31,097 bases of DNA from contig PDIM01010441.1 in the NCBI GenBank assembly GCA_002811675.1, positions 77,404 through 108,500 on the forward strand, written 5' to 3'. Below the pieces are notes generated by a model. That model was not told the origin of the DNA. It did not search any database and was given only the letters and a program-made list of their open reading frames with translations. This document shows, one piece after another, positions 1 to 9,233 of the stretch. Origin of the DNA: Ichthyosporea sp. XGB-2017a. Taxonomy: Eukaryota; Opisthokonta; Ichthyosporea. Position numbers and translations under genes: made by a program. Position 1 is the stretch's first letter, and each line of letters starts with the position of its first letter.

Positions 1-274
1 AAAAAAAAAAACCAACAAAAAAAAAAAAAAAAAGCGAAACAAAAAAATTATTTTGTTTGTTTTGTTGAAAAAATTGAAAAGTGGAAGTTTTGGTTTTTGT
101 TTTAAAAATTCAAATCCTGTCAAGGGGGGGGATTTTGGGGATTATAAATAAAGAGAAAAAGAAAGAGGGGTGTGCAAAGGGAGGGATAAGTGTGAAAAGA
201 AAGGAAGGAGTTGTAGAAGGAGGGATCTAGAGTCAAACAAAAAGGGATCTTATCTTATCGTATCATTTCATATC
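1..274. other. A-rich window edge and VPS33 upstream region
   Basis: No gene is visible. The first 60 bases are nearly all A with a few interruptions, which suggests that assembly ended in low-complexity DNA. G-runs near 124-140 are followed by a TATA element and a purine-rich leader running into the VPS33 start. Confidence 0.7.
143..150 (+). promoter_or_regulatory. TATA box of VPS33
   Basis: TATAAATA lies about 125 nt upstream of the chosen VPS33 ATG and just downstream of two G-runs. Similar elements sit at comparable distances upstream of three other genes in the window, which supports the call. No transcript start is visible from sequence alone. Confidence 0.5.
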
Positions 275-2240
275 ATGTCGGCTTCATATCTGAGCACGGC
301 CTCTGTGAATGTCGGGGCAATCAGGGACTTCTTAAGGAAAGATCTGCTCCAATGCATTGATAGTGTTGGGGGAGGGAAAAAGGTAAGAATGTGGGTTGCT
401 GATTGGGTTGATTAAGATGATTAATGGAACGTCTCTGACTGGATTATTGTGTTTTCTTTTGAACCTCGTTCTCCCTCTCTCTCTCTCTCTTGTTTGGTTG
501 ATGCTCCTGCATGTCCGATAGTCAATGGTACTTGATCAGAAACTTGTGGGACCTGTTGGATTGATTTCTGAATATTCTCTTTTGAAAGAGCATGGGGTAG
601 ATAAATTATATCATCTTTTGCCGGGAAAGCTCGAGACTGAGCCGAAAACGATCATTTATTTTACACGACCTGATCCGGCCCTCATGAAGTACATTGGAGA
701 TCATATTAGAAACCACAGCGAGGAGGGACTTGAAAAAAATTATTATGTTTTTTTCGTTCCACGCAGGACCATGATCTGCGATCGGGCGCTGGAAGAAGAG
801 GGGGTGTATGGGAATATATCAATCGGGGAGTTTCAGCTGGACTTGGTGACACTAGACTATGACTTGCTCTCTATGGAAATGGAAACGTCGTTCAAAGATG
901 TGTTCCTTGAGGGAGATGGCACGTCTCTGTTTCATATGGCGAAAGCAATCATGAAGCTTCAAATGGTGTTTGGAATCATTCCCAATATCATGGGGAAGGG
1001 GGCCTCTGCCAAGCATGTCGCTAGTATGCTTTTGCGAATGCGCCAAGAACTTGCAGCCGAGGAGCCGGCGATACCCCCCGAGATTGATTCGTTGATTATT
1101 TTAGACCGCAATGTTGATCTGTTCTCACCTCTTTGCACGCAGTTGACATACGAAGGTTTAATTGATGAGATGTTCGGGATTGAGAATAGCTATGTTAGTT
1201 TGCCTTCGGACTCAACATCGGATGATATTTCTCAAAAGATGGATGGGAGCAGTGTGAAAATTCAGCTTAATTCGGGTGACAAGTTGTACGCGGAAATTCG
1301 AGACTTCAACTTTTCCCATGTAGGGCAGTATCTGAATAAGAAGGCGAGGCAGATTAGCTCATCATATGACGAACGACATAAGGCAAGGACTGTAGGGCAA
1401 ATTAAAGAGTTTGTGACAAAGCTTGGAAGTATCCAGGCAGAGCACCAGTCCCTAAAAATCCATACAAATATTACCGAAAGGATAGTGAAGAAGACTAGAG
1501 AAATAGACTTTGAGAAAAAGCTAGAGGTAGAGGCAATGTTTCTTACGGGGGATGGGACGGATAGGATTAATGAATATATTGAAGCTTGTATATACAAATC
1601 AGAGCCATTACTTAAAGTATTGAGGCTCGTGTGCCTTCAATCGGTAGCAAATGGTGGTCTTAAGCCGAAAGTTTTTGAGTATTATAGAAAAGAGATTCTC
1701 CACACGTACGGGTTTGAACACATTTTCACCCTGAACAATATTGAAAAGCTGGGCCTTTTGAAAAAGCAAGAGGGGAAAAATATGTATAGCTCGATCAGAA
1801 AGACTTTCCAATTAGTTGTAAATAATGTCAATACCCACACCCCCACCGATATATCGTACGTTTACTCAGGGTATGCTCCATTAAGTGTAAGAATAATACA
1901 GCATCTTGTGAAAACGGGTGGGTGGCACGGTCTTGAAGAGCCTGCAAGATATTTAACAGGGCCTGCGTTTCAGGAGTTTCAGCAACTGCCCAAAGGACTT
2001 CACAAAGGTGGAAGATTTGGAAGGAAAGAGGCAGAAATTGGCGAGCGGAGAAAAGTAACCCTAGTTTGTTTTATCGGTGGTTGCACATTTGCAGAGGTTG
2101 CTGCCATTCGTTTTCTTGCACAACAGGACGAGGGGCAGCGTGATTTTGTTATAGCGACTACTAAACTTATTAGAGGCGATACTTTAATCGAGTCTGTAAT
2201 GGACAATTTGTCAAATTCTATAAGCCCAAATGCCGGATAA
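275..2240 (+). CDS. VPS33: VPS33, Sec1/Munc18-family subunit of HOPS/CORVET
   Basis: This is a two-exon gene: 275-382 and 522-2240, with a 139-nt GT-AG intron (383-521) carrying a strong CT tract before its acceptor. The phase-0 join gives 608 residues, the usual VPS33 length. Exon 1 supplies the N-terminal helix (LRKDLL-like), which is missing if the ATG at 525 is used as start. The body carries features typical of VPS33: a GPVGLISEYSLLKEHGV segment, YYVFFVPRRT, LILDRNVDLFSPL followed by LTYEGLIDE, and a C-terminal VCFIGGCTFAEVAAIRFL segment. SM proteins clasp assembling SNARE bundles; VPS33 does this inside the class C core that tethers late endosomes, vacuoles or lysosomes. An AATAAA lies at 2367-2372. 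Of the SM subfamilies (Sec1, Sly1, Vps45, Vps33), Vps33 fits best. The exact splice sites are inferred. Confidence 0.93.
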
Positions 2241-3192
2241 AGCTGCACAAAGGCCTGCTGTTGATGTAGTTTTAGGTCTTGTAGGTCTCTTTTGGAATGT
2301 TAAAACTTCAAACTCATGAATGGACTTCATAGTATTTTGCAGTAGCATAAACATACTGGGAACTATAATAAATTAAGGCAAAAACGTGAAATTAAGCTGC
2401 CTTCTACCAACGTTTATTTCGCTAAGAAGCAACTTTTGGCAAAATGTTAGAAAAAGTATATCCAAAAGAATTGTATCATGCAGCAGTAGAAGATAACAAA
2501 GATAAATTTGTAATCAGGTGGGGCCCGAAGCTTCAAATTTAGGGGACCGGTTGGCCGTATTGGGACTTCCAGGGGTCGGGCCGGGCCGTTGGTACAGCTT
2601 TTCGTAGGACCCGTTGGCGCACGAGTTGAGTTGAATCAGCTGGGGGTGAGAAACAAACGAAGTCGATTTCAACAATAAACGAAACAATCAAATTGCAAAA
2701 TTAGTCCAAAGCGAATTACTGATGGTGATAAACGTCAACAAGTACTCCTGTTATAAATCACAAATTGACTTGACTTGGACTTTTTGTGTTCGCGACAGGG
2801 GCGTTAATTTTATTTTCACAAGCAACTCATCTTGATGATATTAATTCACAACTGCCTAAAGGTTCTCTTTAGAATTGTATTTGAGGGACGTCCAGGTCCG
2901 CAACTAAATTCGTCCATTGCTTATTTTCAACTATTTAATTATTTTCAGAGGGGTCCATGTGAAACCGAGTGGAGTTTCTCATTTCCTTAAGGACTATAGA
3001 ATGACAAAGCAATGACAAAGCCAAAAACCTGGAAAGGGAAAAGGAACACGGGAAAAAAAAAAGGAAACGTTTTCAATCCAATAATCTGATATCTGATACT
3101 TTGATAACGTAATCATTGGATAACAATATTGAACTGATTTCGCCAACGCGATTCTTCTGTTTATTCTCTCTTATTTATTTCACACAGGCACA
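2241..3192. other. Intergenic region with a GC-rich patch
   Basis: No gene is recognised. It holds the VPS33 3' end (AATAAA at 2367-2372), a GC-rich patch at about 2518-2650 unlike its AT-rich surroundings, and the upstream region of the mucin-like gene. The bases just before that gene's ATG (TTTCACACAG then GCACA) resemble a 3' splice site, so a 5' UTR intron is possible but not shown. Confidence 0.6.
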
Positions 3193-4908
3193 ATGCTTAA
3201 CAATAAGCTGGTTTTCGTTGTGGCACTGATTGCGATCACTCTGGGATGGTCTGGAATGGTGCAAGCCAATGGTCCTTCGGTGGACCCATTCGTTAAGGCG
3301 TATTTAGGAAATATTACTGTTACAGACGCTGAAGTTTGTGAACCATCTACTACTGCAGCCTTCAAAGTTGGTACAGCTACTTTCAAGGTTAATCAAGCGA
3401 AATGTCAAACCACTTACTTTATACCTATTACATTTTCCAGCAACACTGTCCCAACAATCAGAAAGTTCTTTGTGGGGCGGTGCAATGTTCCTTTTTCGGA
3501 ACAGTGGGTTGTAAATGAAATTGCTGCAGGAGCTGGCACCCCTTTCTCCGAAGTGAAGTTGGGGGGCGTTTATGCCAACCAAACGTACATTAGACAGTGG
3601 GCAGAGTTGACACTGTTCCAAGGTGTAAATCCAGGAATCAGTTTAGCGTATAATCTTGTAATTGTTGCTAATGGAATTGGAAGTAGTCCTGTTTCAGGAT
3701 TTGTCTCAACGGAATACTCTCCTTTGGGTGTTTATACATGTGATAACTGTGTTCCTTCTACTCTAAAAACTTGCTCTACCCCCACTACATCAACTACTGT
3801 TTCGTCTTCTACAGTATCTTCTTCTATTTCAACGCAAACCCTTACAACCACTAGCACAGCCAGCACAGGGACTCTTACAACCAGTGGTTCGGTGAGCTTA
3901 TCAAGTAGTATGGTGACTTCCACCAGTGGTACAGTCACCCCCACATCTGTGACTTCTGTGACAACATCCACCAGCACAGACACAATGACTTCTTCCTTTT
4001 CTCCTACCACTACCACTTCCACAACTGGAACTGGAATGTCCACAACTGGAACGTCCACAACTGGAACGTCCACAACTGGAACGTCCACAACTGGAACATC
4101 TGCAACGAGTACTATTACGATCACAACTGGAACATCTGCAACGAGTACTATTACGTCCACAAGTGGAACATCTGCAACGAGTACTATTACGTCCACAAAG
4201 GGAACTATGACATCCACAACTGGAACTATCACAAGCACTGGAACAGATACTGTATCTCCAACGAGTACCTCTATCCCCACGTCGTCTACTCTCCCAGGTG
4301 GTGAATGTGATCCAGAAGTCCCTAATCAGTTCGAATTAACCGGACCCATTGTTTATAATGTTAACAGGGAATCCTGTATAACAACCTACAGCTACAGATT
4401 CAAAATTAATGAAACTGCAATCCCCTTGTATTTGGGTAAATGGACCCTTTTCCGTTGCAGTATTCCTCGGTCAGATGCGTGGCTTTATGACACATTTGTT
4501 TCGGGGTCTGGTACTAAGTTTCAACTTGCTACTGTTGGGGGCCAGGTTCAAGACACTACCTTGCTAACAGAGTATGCCATGCTCCAATTGTATGAACAGT
4601 ACTGGGCTGTTACTAACCCCGATTATACTCTTGAGATTAAAGTTAATGGTATTGGTGGAGACCCTGTCGATGGAATGATTCGCGGTCAACACATTGGTGA
4701 CTTACCTTGTGTTGAGTGTGTTCCACCTCAAGCTGTCCCTTGTGGAGGGCCCAGTTCTACTGTTACATCTACAATAACACCTTCTCCAACTAGTCCCACA
4801 GCTACGCAAACAACCCAAACGGCAGTTAATACATCTGGTGCTGCTCGGGTAAATTACTTTGCTTTTACTATACTAATGAGTGCATTGATGGTAGTTATGT
4901 TTATGTAA
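3193..4908 (+). CDS. Mucin-like, probably GPI-anchored surface protein with a duplicated six-Cys domain
   Basis: This single-exon gene encodes 571 residues and I recognise no named family. A signal peptide covers about residues 1-25. Domain A (49-194) and domain B (372-517) are internal homologues: six cysteines at 49, 71, 97, 183, 186, 194 and at 372, 395, 422, 506, 509, 517 with almost the same spacing, plus shared TTY, RCxxP, GxGTxF, NGIG and CxxCVP motifs. A Thr/Ser linker (about 195-367) joins them and would be heavily O-glycosylated. A second Ser/Thr stretch follows domain B, then a small-residue site (near 546-550) and a hydrophobic tail (553-571), the usual layout of a GPI-attachment signal. 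A role as a surface or wall glycoprotein is inferred. The alternative is a type I membrane protein with a very short tail. Confidence 0.85.
   Translation: MLNNKLVFVVALIAITLGWSGMVQANGPSVDPFVKAYLGNITVTDAEVCEPSTTAAFKVGTATFKVNQAKCQTTYFIPITFSSNTVPTIRKFFVGRCNVPFSEQWVVNEIAAGAGTPFSEVKLGGVYANQTYIRQWAELTLFQGVNPGISLAYNLVIVANGIGSSPVSGFVSTEYSPLGVYTCDNCVPSTLKTCSTPTTSTTVSSSTVSSSISTQTLTTTSTASTGTLTTSGSVSLSSSMVTSTSGTVTPTSVTSVTTSTSTDTMTSSFSPTTTTSTTGTGMSTTGTSTTGTSTTGTSTTGTSATSTITITTGTSATSTITSTSGTSATSTITSTKGTMTSTTGTITSTGTDTVSPTSTSIPTSSTLPGGECDPEVPNQFELTGPIVYNVNRESCITTYSYRFKINETAIPLYLGKWTLFRCSIPRSDAWLYDTFVSGSGTKFQLATVGGQVQDTTLLTEYAMLQLYEQYWAVTNPDYTLEIKVNGIGGDPVDGMIRGQHIGDLPCVECVPPQAVPCGGPSSTVTSTITPSPTSPTATQTTQTAVNTSGAARVNYFAFTILMSALMVVMFM
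4039..4200 (+). repeat. Coding tandem repeats in the mucin linker
   Basis: There are two adjacent repeat types. A 15-nt unit encoding TTGTS repeats about four times from about 4039. A 36-nt unit, encoding 12 residues that start with GTSATSTIT, repeats three times at 4093-4200 with only a few changes at the unit ends. Both units are multiples of three, so copy-number change keeps the frame. Confidence 0.85.
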
Positions 4909-5476
4909 AGACTGATTCTAACTAAGAATTTATGGTGTAACTAGATAAAGAAAGGTACTCCCAAAGATTAGAAAAACAAAACATAGACTATTCTATTAAT
5001 TTTTGCATTTGAGAAGACAAGAGACGCCGATGCTTTCAGAAGCATGTTATTAATAAATTATTTAATTTTTGCATGAACAGTATGGTTTCCATGCATGGTG
5101 TTACAGCAGAACACTTTTCAACGGGGCGGGAGAACAAAGGGAAGAGAACAACAGCACAGCTACATAGTAACCAGAATAAAATGATGGTTGAATGGTGCTG
5201 CATTGATGAATGAAACATAATTTGTCCACTTATTTGTTGCATTATAATTCTCTTTGATGCTGCATGGTGTAGTGCCAGAACAACAAATATGCATATGCAC
5301 TTCAAGCACTAACCCAAACCCTGAAGAGTGTTGCAGCTAGACCGAGATAGACATAGACAGAGTGCGTCAACACACAGTCGACCATCCTCTGGAATGTGGG
5401 AACCAAATATGTTCATGAGGTGATAATTTTACCGGCTTGCACTAATTCCTTCTTTTTTTCCCCCTCTTCTTCTTCT

Positions 5477-5550
<74 letters not shown>

Positions 5551-6047
5551 TTTTTTTTTTTTTTTTTTTTTCCTATTTATGTTTGTATTGTCAGTGCCGT
5601 ATTTTTCGGGTGGAGTTTTTAGTTTTTATTTTATTTTATTTTTTGGTTCTCGAGTAGTTTTGGTGTGTGATTTTGATTTTGACTCTTGTTTTGGTTTTAA
5701 ACTGAAGCCCGCTGTGGAAAATTAAAGTACTGCCCTTGAAGCTGCAATTGAAGCATTTTGGGGAGCGCTGACATTATATGTTCACCGTTTGACTGAATCG
5801 CATTTCTTGGGCTTTTTTTTGTTTCTTTTTTGGTTCCCTCTTTTAGTTGGATGCATGGGAGAGGAATAGTTGAGCAAGTTGAAGGCAACTAAAGGGGGAG
5901 TCGAAGAGCGCTATTAAACTTAAGAAAAAAGAAAACTTTGATGAAAATACTCTTACTTTGAGTCGTTTAAACTAGGAGTGGGTACAATTTACTGAACGAA
6001 TTTTAGAAAGCCTTAGTCCTCTTTTGCTTTTGTTTTTGTGTGAGATC
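4909..6047. other. Intergenic region with a long poly-T tract
   Basis: No convincing gene is present. AATAAA at 5052-5057 may be the poly(A) signal of the mucin-like gene. A poly-T tract interrupts the region, and an ORF reading through it as phenylalanine is an artefact. TATTAAA-like sequence near 5912 could be the promoter of the following gene, but this is weak. Confidence 0.6.
5479..5571 (+). repeat. Poly-T tract
   Basis: A run of 71 T, one G and 21 more T. Its true length is uncertain because such runs are hard to sequence and assemble. Confidence 0.9.
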
Positions 6048-7460
6048 ATGACACGATATCTGGAAGATGGGGTTAATGTTGAAATGGGACCTCGCTTCCC
6101 TCAAAGGGATGGAGAGGGAATATATGATGATCCGATTGATATCTTTGACTTTTTACTTGAACGTACAAATGATAATCCTAAAATAGAAAGCGAAGTATCG
6201 AGCCTAAGGTCTAGTGTTTACAGACTGAAACAGCACATGCCCACCGCTGAAGAGGAACAGGTTGTTCTCCCAGAGATTATTAATGGGTATGATATATGTG
6301 GAATATGTTTTGATTCCATTTATACAACGGTGAGAGCTAGTAGTGAATTGACTTCATCTTCCAACAGGGCCTTGGATGGTCGAAGTTTGGACTCCAAAGA
6401 TGTACCTTCAATGAATACGTTTGATAGCTCTGTTCCTTATGAGAATATCTCTTTAGCTAGTGTTAATGTGAGCTTAAGCACATTTAATGTCGCCATTAGT
6501 TGGCCATCGAAAGATTGCTCTTGCACCTTTTGTTGTAAATGTTTGTCAAAGTATATTGAAGGAAAGATCTTTGCGGGAGAGGCAACACGCATTAAATGCC
6601 CAGACTGCACACGACAGCTTAGTGAAAGTGATGTTCGATCTTTCATAGTCAATCCATCAACCCAAAGACTATACGATAAGCTTTTGAAGGATTCTCTAAT
6701 AGTGTCGAACCCAAATGCAATATTCTGCCCAGTGGCTGATTGCGATGGATGTGCATATTGCCCTCCAGAACTGAACGCTGGAGAAAGCATGCCAACCAAA
6801 AAGATTAAGGTTGTTTGCGATAAATGTGCGTGTGAACTTTGCTTTCGATGTCAAGGCCAGTGGCATGAAAAAGGCAGCTGTGAGAAGGCTCAAAAGAAGA
6901 GGCTAAAAAAAGAACAAGAAAATGGTAAAAGTGAATGGAGATTTTCCATGTGGGCCCGTAAAAAAACTCGAAAATGTCCCCAATGCCGCACTGTGATTGA
7001 AAAATTGCAAGATGGGTCTTGCAACCACATGACTTGTGGTGTTTGTAAAACAGAATTCTGTTGGCTGTGTGGTAAATCTATTCCTCCAGAAGGCCACTTT
7101 GATGCCGATAACCTATCTGGGTGTCCTGGAATGCAATATGCGGATAAGATGACCAAAGAAGGAAGACTCAGAAAGAAGAAAAAGGCGGCTGCTCATTACT
7201 CTAAGGTTGTGGGAATGTGTATTGTCGGCATTCCTTTTTTTGTTGTTGCTGCCGTGCCTGTTGGAATTTATTTTGGCGTTAAAACTGTGGTCAATGAAGC
7301 GAAGTCTGTAAGTCGAAGAAGAAGAGAGAGTTCTGAGTACCCTCAAATCCATACTACCCTTGAACCAGTCCAGCGTGTTGACCAAGTAACAAGCGATGAA
7401 GAGGCGCGAGGGCAACAGAATCGGGAGGCTAGCCAAATATTTTCTGAATTTTATCTCTAA
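6048..7460 (+). CDS. RING-IBR-RING (RBR) E3 ubiquitin ligase with a membrane segment
   Basis: A single-exon gene of 470 residues from the first in-frame ATG. RBR ligases take ubiquitin from an E2 onto a RING2 cysteine and then onto substrate. RING1 begins with CGIC (84-87) and resumes at CSCTFCCKCL (157-166) and KCPDC (183-187). The IBR follows (about 210-279, ending in CFRCQGQWHEKGSC). RING2 spans CPQC to CWLC (310-341), with the expected catalytic cysteine in DGSCNHMTC at Cys325. A basic stretch precedes a hydrophobic segment (about 387-412), so the ligase is probably membrane-anchored, as in RNF19 or RNF144 types. The tail is charged. RING1 is interrupted between its second and third metal ligands by about 65 residues rich in Ser, Asn and Asp. 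That stretch is open in frame, and no intron removing it restores the frame. Confidence 0.9.
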   Translation: MTRYLEDGVNVEMGPRFPQRDGEGIYDDPIDIFDFLLERTNDNPKIESEVSSLRSSVYRLKQHMPTAEEEQVVLPEIINGYDICGICFDSIYTTVRASSELTSSSNRALDGRSLDSKDVPSMNTFDSSVPYENISLASVNVSLSTFNVAISWPSKDCSCTFCCKCLSKYIEGKIFAGEATRIKCPDCTRQLSESDVRSFIVNPSTQRLYDKLLKDSLIVSNPNAIFCPVADCDGCAYCPPELNAGESMPTKKIKVVCDKCACELCFRCQGQWHEKGSCEKAQKKRLKKEQENGKSEWRFSMWARKKTRKCPQCRTVIEKLQDGSCNHMTCGVCKTEFCWLCGKSIPPEGHFDADNLSGCPGMQYADKMTKEGRLRKKKKAAAHYSKVVGMCIVGIPFFVVAAVPVGIYFGVKTVVNEAKSVSRRRRESSEYPQIHTTLEPVQRVDQVTSDEEARGQQNREASQIFSEFYL

Positions 7461-7698
7461 CCATTGTTCGCCATCTATTCATATCTTCTACTCCTCCTTC
7501 TCTCTTTGTCTGTCTTCCTATCCTGCATTCTGTGCTTGTACTCCACGCCTCCCACTCATATCAAGCAATGGTCTTTCAGCATATACACCAAACATGACAT
7601 ATCGTATCACAAACTCTAACGTCACCATGAAACTAAGGGCCCTAGTTGGGCAATTTGCCAACTAGGAGCAAAAACAAAAACAAAAAAAAAATAAAAAA
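7461..7698. other. RBR 3' region with a small inverted repeat
   Basis: Non-coding. It begins with a CT-rich 3' UTR and contains an 8-bp inverted repeat (CTAGTTGG at 7642-7649 and CCAACTAG at 7658-7665). An A-rich stretch then runs to the left border of the 500-bp duplication. Confidence 0.55.
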
Positions 7699-7830
7699 AT
7701 GAAAAAAAATGGTGCGGCGGCAGAGAAAGCGGGATTCAAATGGCAAGTGGCCAATAGCAGCGGAAACGGATGTGGCCTGACCAAGAATGAGTTTAAGGCT
7801 GGATTGAAGTTACTGCGCTCTACCCATTAG
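7699..7830 (+). pseudogene. Truncated 3' fragment of the HAD phosphatase gene
   Basis: The last 40 codons and stop of the phosphatase gene at 8439-9233 appear here without the rest of the gene. The fragment starts exactly at the codon equivalent to Asn225, right after the motif IV aspartates, so no catalytic motif is present. At the junction an A-rich sequence supplies an in-frame ATG (7699-7701), leaving a 43-codon reading frame. I expect it to be non-functional, although it keeps the full 3' UTR and the AATAAA at 8128-8133. It is identical to the parent, so it is either very recent or an assembly product. Confidence 0.8.
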
Positions 7831-8207
7831 TGATTTGTCAACGGCTATTTAAATGGAGAACCGAAGCCACTTGACTCATGGGAACAACGAACAAACAATT
7901 TATAAAAACATTGAGTTTAAGACTTGATTCTCACAGATTCGCCCCCAAGACGATGATGATAAGTATGACGCACCACTATTCCCTCCACCAGTGACACACA
8001 TGTATCATCTTCATCTCCATCTCCTGTGACTTTGAACTGCTGCTGCTCTCTGTGAAAAGAAAAAACCAAAAAAGAAAAGAAAAAGAAGAAAAGAAAGGAT
8101 ATTTTCGAAAATTAGAAAATGATAAAAAATAAAGGGCGGGAAATTTGAAATCTTTTGTTGTGTTTTTCTTTTGTGTGCGCGAGAGAGCCTTTTATTTTAA
8201 TTTTTTG
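7708..8207 (+). repeat. 500-bp perfect direct repeat, upstream copy
   Basis: Identical by eye, base for base, to 9111-9610 with a constant offset of 1403 and no gaps. It contains the last 40 codons of the phosphatase gene and about 377 bp of its 3' flank. Both flanks of this copy are A-rich and share an AAAAAAATGAA-like string. Confidence 0.95.
8128..8133 (+). terminator. AATAAA poly(A) signal in the duplicated 3' UTR
   Basis: Upstream copy of the phosphatase poly(A) signal. With the intact gene starting about 300 bp downstream, it could end read-through transcripts from the RBR gene. Confidence 0.4.
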
Positions 8208-8438
8208 AAAAAAAAAATGAAGGCCCAAAATGAGGCCGAGGAGAGGAGGGCGAGGACTGAGGAGGGCCGCTAATTTTTTTGCATGAATTTTTCTCTATAA
8301 AATTTCATTATTTGACGAGGTTTTAATTTTTGTGCAAATGTACTTTGGTTATTTTTTTTTGTTTGGTTTTGATTAGTTGAAGGTAAATCTGTGTGACGCA
8401 GAACTAGAAGAGAAAAAAGGGAGAGGGGAAGGAGATTA
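8208..8438. other. Promoter region of the HAD phosphatase
   Basis: Unique sequence between the end of the upstream repeat copy and the phosphatase start. It begins with an A-run, then a purine-rich GC patch (about 8220-8270), a TATA element and an AG-rich leader. Confidence 0.6.
8296..8303 (+). promoter_or_regulatory. TATA box of the HAD phosphatase
   Basis: TATAAAAT lies about 143 nt upstream of the ATG at 8439, a spacing similar to that at VPS33, the peroxidase and thioredoxin. Confidence 0.5.
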
Positions 8439-9233
8439 ATGATGTTTAGTGTTCGCATCCCGTGTCTATTGGTTGTTTTTAGTGTGTTGGTGATTTTGAC
8501 CATTAGCCATGAATTCCAGCCTGTGAATCAGATCCAGGCAGGAGAAGTCATAAGAAGAAACGTGTTGAATAGTATAACTGACCAAGTTGGGTTGTTGCAT
8601 CAAAAAGATAGCAAATTCAAAGGAAGAGAAATGATAAATCATGAAAACCATGAAAACAAGAATGGCAACAATGCGAAGTGCACTGGAAAGAAGGGAGTCT
8701 GTGTCTTTGACATCGATTCCACACTGACCCATTCGTTTTTACACTCTGATAAGGAAAAATGTTGTGCTAAAGGGGAGGGTAATGAATGCAGTAAGTGGGA
8801 TCGGGGGTTTGGAGCATTTGCCAAGCAGGCAGTTCAAGAGTGTCTTGATAAGGGAAATGAAGTTGTAATCTTGACACGGGAAACTAATTTACTCCTTTAC
8901 TTCACCCAATGGCGGAAAAAGTTCGGTGAACTGAATCCATCCCTTTTTACAGAGGAATATGTTAATAATCCCAAGAAGTTTATGTTTGATCATCCCTCCA
9001 CATCCTACTCGTTTTCATGGACTGATAAAAAGAACGACGGGCTGAACAAGATCCTTCAAAACTACGGCATTGAAAAAAGCTGCCTGATCTTCTTCGATGA
9101 CGATAGAGGCAATGGTGCGGCGGCAGAGAAAGCGGGATTCAAATGGCAAGTGGCCAATAGCAGCGGAAACGGATGTGGCCTGACCAAGAATGAGTTTAAG
9201 GCTGGATTGAAGTTACTGCGCTCTACCCATTAG
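8439..9233 (+). CDS. Secreted HAD-superfamily phosphatase-like protein
   Basis: A single-exon gene of 264 residues. A hydrophobic signal peptide (about 5-23) sends it to the secretory route. The HAD core is complete: motif I VCVFDIDSTLT with Asp91 as nucleophile and Asp93 as acid/base, motif II VVILT with Thr146, a lysine region around KKNDGLNK (197-204), and motif IV LIFFDDDRGN (216-225) for Mg binding. A cysteine-containing insert (108-117, KCCAKGEGNEC) follows motif I, where a small cap would sit. The layout recalls secreted HAD acid phosphatases, but the substrate cannot be read from sequence. Two ATGs are adjacent (8439 and 8442) and either could start. Its last 40 codons and 3' UTR are duplicated upstream at 7708-8207. 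AATAAA lies at 9531-9536. Confidence 0.8.
   Translation: MMFSVRIPCLLVVFSVLVILTISHEFQPVNQIQAGEVIRRNVLNSITDQVGLLHQKDSKFKGREMINHENHENKNGNNAKCTGKKGVCVFDIDSTLTHSFLHSDKEKCCAKGEGNECSKWDRGFGAFAKQAVQECLDKGNEVVILTRETNLLLYFTQWRKKFGELNPSLFTEEYVNNPKKFMFDHPSTSYSFSWTDKKNDGLNKILQNYGIEKSCLIFFDDDRGNGAAAEKAGFKWQVANSSGNGCGLTKNEFKAGLKLLRSTH

Noticed and set aside
525-2240. VPS33 as a single-exon gene starting at 525
   Set aside because: Exon 1 at 275-382 joins in frame through good splice sites and supplies the conserved N-terminus.
3732-4280. 182-codon minus-strand frame rich in Val and Asp
   Set aside because: It is the antisense of the Thr/Ser repeat linker of the mucin-like gene and owes its length to the repeats.
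5396-5725. 109-codon frame rich in phenylalanine
   Set aside because: It is a translation of the poly-T tract and has no domain or promoter support.
6024-6047. RBR start at 6024
   Set aside because: That codon is TTG; the first ATG is at 6048.
7642-7709. Inverted repeat plus A-rich tail as a mobile-element end
   Set aside because: The arms are only 8 bp, no transposase or reverse transcriptase is nearby, and A-rich runs are common throughout the window.
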